Source of the DNA: Chitinophaga solisilvae
GTDB taxonomy: Bacteria > Bacteroidota > Bacteroidia > Chitinophagales > Chitinophagaceae
Direction of reading: 5' to 3'
Length of the DNA: 64,000 nt
NCBI RefSeq assembly: GCF_009928525.1
Contig: NZ_JAABOK010000007.1
Coordinates: 372,001-436,000 of the forward strand
Shown here: positions 61,339 through 64,000 of the stretch, piece by piece
Layout: every line of letters begins with the position of its first letter
Position numbering within the stretch: the stretch's first letter is position 1
Made by a program: the position numbers and the translations under genes
Notes under the pieces: model-generated
What the model was told of the DNA's origin: nothing
Seen by the model: the letters and a program-made list of their open reading frames with translations, nothing else
Database searches by the model: none

Positions 61339-61346
61339 TAAATTTG
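61339..61346 (+). promoter_or_regulatory. -7 box for recA (TAAATTTG)
   Basis: Exact TAnnTTTG match 18 nt before the recA ATG at 61365. No clear -33 TTTG; the region there is AT-rich. Confidence 0.55.
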
Positions 61347-61364
61347 TAAAAAACAATTACTGAT

Positions 61365-62375
61365 ATGTCTACAGCCAATGCAGAAAAACTGAAGGCGTTA
61401 CGCCTTACAATGGATAAGATCGAGAAGGATTTCGGTAAGGGATCTGTGATGATGATGGGCGAGAAAGCAGAAGCACCCATGGAGGTTATATCAACCGGTT
61501 CATTGGGTCTTGATATCGCGCTGGGAATTGGTGGTTTTCCGAAAGGGAGAATCATAGAGATATATGGTCCTGAATCATCTGGTAAAACAACCGTAGCTAT
61601 ACATACTATTGCGGAAGCGCAGAAAAAAGGCGGTATCTGCGCCATTGTGGATGCGGAGCATGCCTTTGACAGCTCTTATGCTAAAAGACTGGGGGTGGAT
61701 GTGGATTCCCTCCTGATTTCCCAGCCGGATCATGGTGAGCAGGCACTCGAAATTGCCGACCGCCTGATTCTCTCCGGCGCCGTGGACGTGGTGGTAATCG
61801 ACTCTGTGGCTGCTCTGGTACCCAAAGGTGAGCTGGAAGGTGAAATGGGTGAAAGCAAAATGGGTCTGCAGGCCCGTCTGATGTCTCAGGCGCTGCGTAA
61901 ACTGACTGCCACCATTTCCAAAACAAACTGCTGCTGCATATTTATTAACCAGTTACGTGAAAAGATCGGTGTTATGTTTGGCAACCCGGAAACAACAACA
62001 GGTGGTAACGCCTTGAAGTTCTACGCTTCTGTAAGGCTGGATATCCGCCGCATGAGCCAGATCAAAGATGGCGACGAAGCTGTAGGTAACCGTGTGAAAG
62101 TGAAAGTGGTGAAAAACAAAGTAGCACCACCGTTCCGTCAGGCAGAATTTGACATTATCTATGGCCTGGGTATTTCCAAGATGGGTGAAATAATAGATAT
62201 GGGCGTAGAATACGGAATTATACAGAAAAGCGGTAGCTGGTTCAGCTATGATTCCAACAAACTCGGCCAGGGCCGCGATGCAGTAAAACAACTGCTGAAC
62301 GATAATCCTGAGCTGTCCGCGGAAATTGAAACAAAAATCAAGGCGAAAATTGCTGAGAAACAGGAAGAGGCTTGA
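61365..62375 (+). CDS. recA: Recombinase RecA
   Basis: RecA forms filaments on single-stranded DNA for strand exchange and activates SOS repressor cleavage. The 336 residues match. Walker A is GPESSGKTT (about residues 69-77), Walker [13 protein letters not shown], loop L1 [20 protein letters not shown], and L2 [22 protein letters not shown]. The C-terminus has the usual acidic end ([13 protein letters not shown]). It is transcribed alone, with the promoter and terminator described. Confidence 0.98.
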   Translation: MSTANAEKLKALRLTMDKIEKDFGKGSVMMMGEKAEAPMEVISTGSLGLDIALGIGGFPKGRIIEIYGPESSGKTTVAIHTIAEAQKKGGICAIVDAEHAFDSSYAKRLGVDVDSLLISQPDHGEQALEIADRLILSGAVDVVVIDSVAALVPKGELEGEMGESKMGLQARLMSQALRKLTATISKTNCCCIFINQLREKIGVMFGNPETTTGGNALKFYASVRLDIRRMSQIKDGDEAVGNRVKVKVVKNKVAPPFRQAEFDIIYGLGISKMGEIIDMGVEYGIIQKSGSWFSYDSNKLGQGRDAVKQLLNDNPELSAEIETKIKAKIAEKQEEA

Positions 62376-62575
62376 TTGTTATGTAATTCCGCCGAAAAAA
62401 ATGAATAAGACTCTTTTAAACATACATAGAAGTTAGTTTTAGTTTTAGTAAGCATTGGGTTAGTATGCACATCCCTGCCTTATCCTGGGCGGGGATTTTT
62501 CTTAGAAGTTAGCACCAAAAGCAATTAGCCATCAGGTGTAATGCCAACAGCCAGTTACCCTGACGGCTAAACGCT
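62376..62575. other. Gap between recA and its terminator
   Basis: 200 nt without a gene. It contains several GCTAA/TTAGC units (62505-62576), also seen before pyrH (3895-3950) and near 290-345, which may be a separate short repeat family. Confidence 0.3.
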
Positions 62576-62608
62576 AAAAAGCCGCTCCGATAACGGAGCG
62601 GCTTTTTT
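62576..62608. terminator. Bidirectional terminator between recA and typA
   Basis: A perfect 14-bp stem (62576-62589 with 62594-62607), loop ATAA, has A and T runs on both sides. It lies between convergent genes and serves both. Confidence 0.9.
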
Positions 62609-62637
62609 ATCACTAGTTACATCTTACTAAATAACTA

Positions 62638-64000
62638 TTATGCTTCTGCCTTCATGCTTTTTGCAGATTTCTTACGCTCTTCTTCATCCAGAATGGTTTT
62701 ACGCATACGGATGTGGTTAGGCGTAACCTCAATGCACTCATCATGCTGGATGTACTCCATACATTCTTCCAGTGTCATCAGGATCTTAGGTGCAATGTTC
62801 GCAGCGCCATCGCTACCGCTCGCACGCATGTTGGTCAGTTTCTTTCCTTCATTAGGATTCACCACCAGATCACCCGGCTTATTGTTTTCACCGATGATCA
62901 TACCCTTGTACACTTCTTCTCCCGGATCAACGAAGAAAGATCCTCTGTCCTGCAGCTTATCGAGAGAGTAAGCAGTAGTGCTACCCGCTTCTTTCGCAAT
63001 CAGTACACCATTGTTACGGCCAGGGATAGCGCCTTTCCAGGCTTTATAGTCATTAAAGCGGTGGGCCATTACAGCTTCACCGGCAGTTGCTGTCAGCATC
63101 TGGGTACGCAGACCAATCAGACCACGGGAAGGAATTTCAAATTCCAGGTGCTGCATTTCACCTTTGGTTTCCATGATCAGCATCTCACCTTTACGGCGGG
63201 TTACCAGGTCAATAACCTTGCTGGCGAATTCCTGCGGAACATCTACCACCAAAGTTTCGTATGGTTCACATTTTTTACCGTCAATCTGTTTCACGATTAC
63301 CTGTGGCTGACCAACAGTCAGCTCGTAACCTTCACGACGCATGGTTTCAATCAATACGCCTAAGTGCAGGATACCACGGCCGTAAACCAGGAAGCTATCA
63401 GCACTGTCTGTATCTACTACGCGCAGCGCCAGGTTCTTCTCAGTTTCTTTCATCAGACGGTCACGCAGGTGACGGGAAGTCACGAACTTACCATCTTTAC
63501 CAAAGAACGGAGAGTTGTTGATACCGAACAGCATGTTCATGGTCGGCTCATCCACACTGATAACCGGCAGGGCTTCCGGAGCTTCCGCATCGGCAATGGT
63601 ATCACCGATGTTGAATCCTTCAATACCTACTACGGCGCAAATATCTCCGGCAAATACTTTACTTACTTTTCTCTTACCCAGTGCTTCGAAGATGTACAGC
63701 TCGCGTACTTTCTGTTTCTTGATAGTACCATCAGCCTGCATCAGGGAAATCCACTGATTCTCTTCAATAGCATTACGGGTAACTTTACCTACAGCAATAC
63801 GCCCCAGGAAAGAAGAATAGTCCAGGGAAGTAATCTGCATCTGCAGGCTACCTTCTGGTGTCTTCGGCTCAGGTACGTGTTCCAGGATACCATCCATTAA
63901 CGGTGTAATGTCTGCGCACTGCTCCAGGGAACTGTTGAACCAGCCGTTTTTACCGGAACCGTAGAAGGTCGGGAAGTTCAGCTGATCTTCAGTAGCATCC
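62638..64000 (-). CDS. typA: Translational GTPase TypA/BipA, 3' part
   Basis: TypA is an EF-G-like GTPase that binds the ribosome and helps assembly of the large subunit under stress. The visible 453 or so residues are the C-terminal two thirds; the GTPase domain with its P-loop is outside the window. Seen are domain II (MQITSLDYSSFLGRIAVGKV), domain III (LTVGQPQVIVKQIDGKKCE), domain V (GRGILHLGVLIETMRREG) and the BipA-specific C-terminal part (GAIPGRNNGVLIAKEAG, TNMRASGSDG). The upstream part to 64000 reads on in frame (FPTFYGSGKNGW). Confidence 0.96.
   Translation of the reverse strand, partial: DATEDQLNFPTFYGSGKNGWFNSSLEQCADITPLMDGILEHVPEPKTPEGSLQMQITSLDYSSFLGRIAVGKVTRNAIEENQWISLMQADGTIKKQKVRELYIFEALGKRKVSKVFAGDICAVVGIEGFNIGDTIADAEAPEALPVISVDEPTMNMLFGINNSPFFGKDGKFVTSRHLRDRLMKETEKNLALRVVDTDSADSFLVYGRGILHLGVLIETMRREGYELTVGQPQVIVKQIDGKKCEPYETLVVDVPQEFASKVIDLVTRRKGEMLIMETKGEMQHLEFEIPSRGLIGLRTQMLTATAGEAVMAHRFNDYKAWKGAIPGRNNGVLIAKEAGSTTAYSLDKLQDRGSFFVDPGEEVYKGMIIGENNKPGDLVVNPNEGKKLTNMRASGSDGAANIAPKILMTLEECMEYIQHDECIEVTPNHIRMRKTILDEEERKKSAKSMKAEA

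Larger units (their letters stand above)
60788..61364. other. 577-nt intergenic stretch upstream of recA
   Basis: No gene is evident. It holds an inverted repeat (TTCCCCAATCCC at 60803-60814 with GGGATTGGGGGAA at 60848-60860), a sigma-70-like TTGACA/TATATT pair near 61010-61040, and, next to recA, three copies of TTTAGCAT. The GC-richer first half differs from the AT-rich recA-proximal part. Confidence 0.4.

Noticed and set aside
1-64000. tRNA and rRNA genes
   Set aside because: No acceptor-stem/TTCGA arm pattern with a CCA-type end or 16S/23S landmark was seen; a covariance search would be decisive.

Overview
The window comes from a Bacteroidota chromosome, most like a member of Chitinophagaceae (Chitinophaga-type). 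The evidence is a SusC/SusD pair with an N-terminal STN domain, an ECF sigma/FecR pair, an S46 dipeptidyl-peptidase, PorT-like outer-membrane barrels, AhpC/TSA-type redoxins with DUF4369, a DUF6576 rhomboid, TAnnTTTG-type -7 promoter boxes and almost no Shine-Dalgarno sequences. I see no rRNA, tRNA, CRISPR array, phage or transposase gene. The region is core chromosome with accessory islands.

Layout. 1-1,170: end of a DUF4286 gene, HU and ribosomal protein THX. 1,170-7,900: pdxH, a DUF3298 lipoprotein, pyrH, and the ribosomal set rplM-rpsI-rpsB-tsf on the minus strand. 7,900-16,000: a metallopeptidase, radA, comF-like, glutathione peroxidase, a lipoprotein, holB-ricT and a nucleoid-associated protein. 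16,000-27,000: an SMP-30-like protein and a sugar-uptake locus (ECF sigma, FecR, SusC, SusD, glycoside-hydrolase-like protein). 27,000-31,300: lptB-GH3-fabG and metF. 31,500-36,400: four paralogous outer-membrane barrels, each with its own terminator, and a TlpA-like redoxin. 36,400-42,000: rlmD, two rhomboids (the second lacking both catalytic residues) and two membrane-anchored EEP-family enzymes. 42,100-48,600: cysS, an M28 peptidase, an alkA-like/alkB pair, a SIR2-like protein, and DUF4377/META and IPT lipoproteins. 48,800-54,800: porin, DASS transporter and sdhCAB in one tight operon. 54,900-64,000: DPP7-type S46 peptidase, a small coiled-coil lipoprotein, rnhB, rpoN, a PAP2-like membrane protein, recA and the 3' part of typA.

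The most unusual signal is not a gene. At least eight long, nearly perfect inverted repeats (arms about 20-57 nt) lie in intergenic gaps. Each starts within 0-15 nt of a stop codon. They share either an ATTATTTGAGATT-type or an AATTACGAATT-type outer arm and related cores. A second theme is leaderless promoters: several genes have a TAnnTTTG box ending only 4-5 nt before the start codon, and this decides the start of rlmD and supports that of lptB.

Functional links. The porin-DASS-SDH operon would bring in and oxidise (or produce) C4-dicarboxylates. The sigma/FecR/SusCD locus would sense and import a glycan. HolB-RicT keeps an order also known from Bacillus. AlkA-like and AlkB would repair alkylated bases, with a SIR2-like enzyme immediately downstream.
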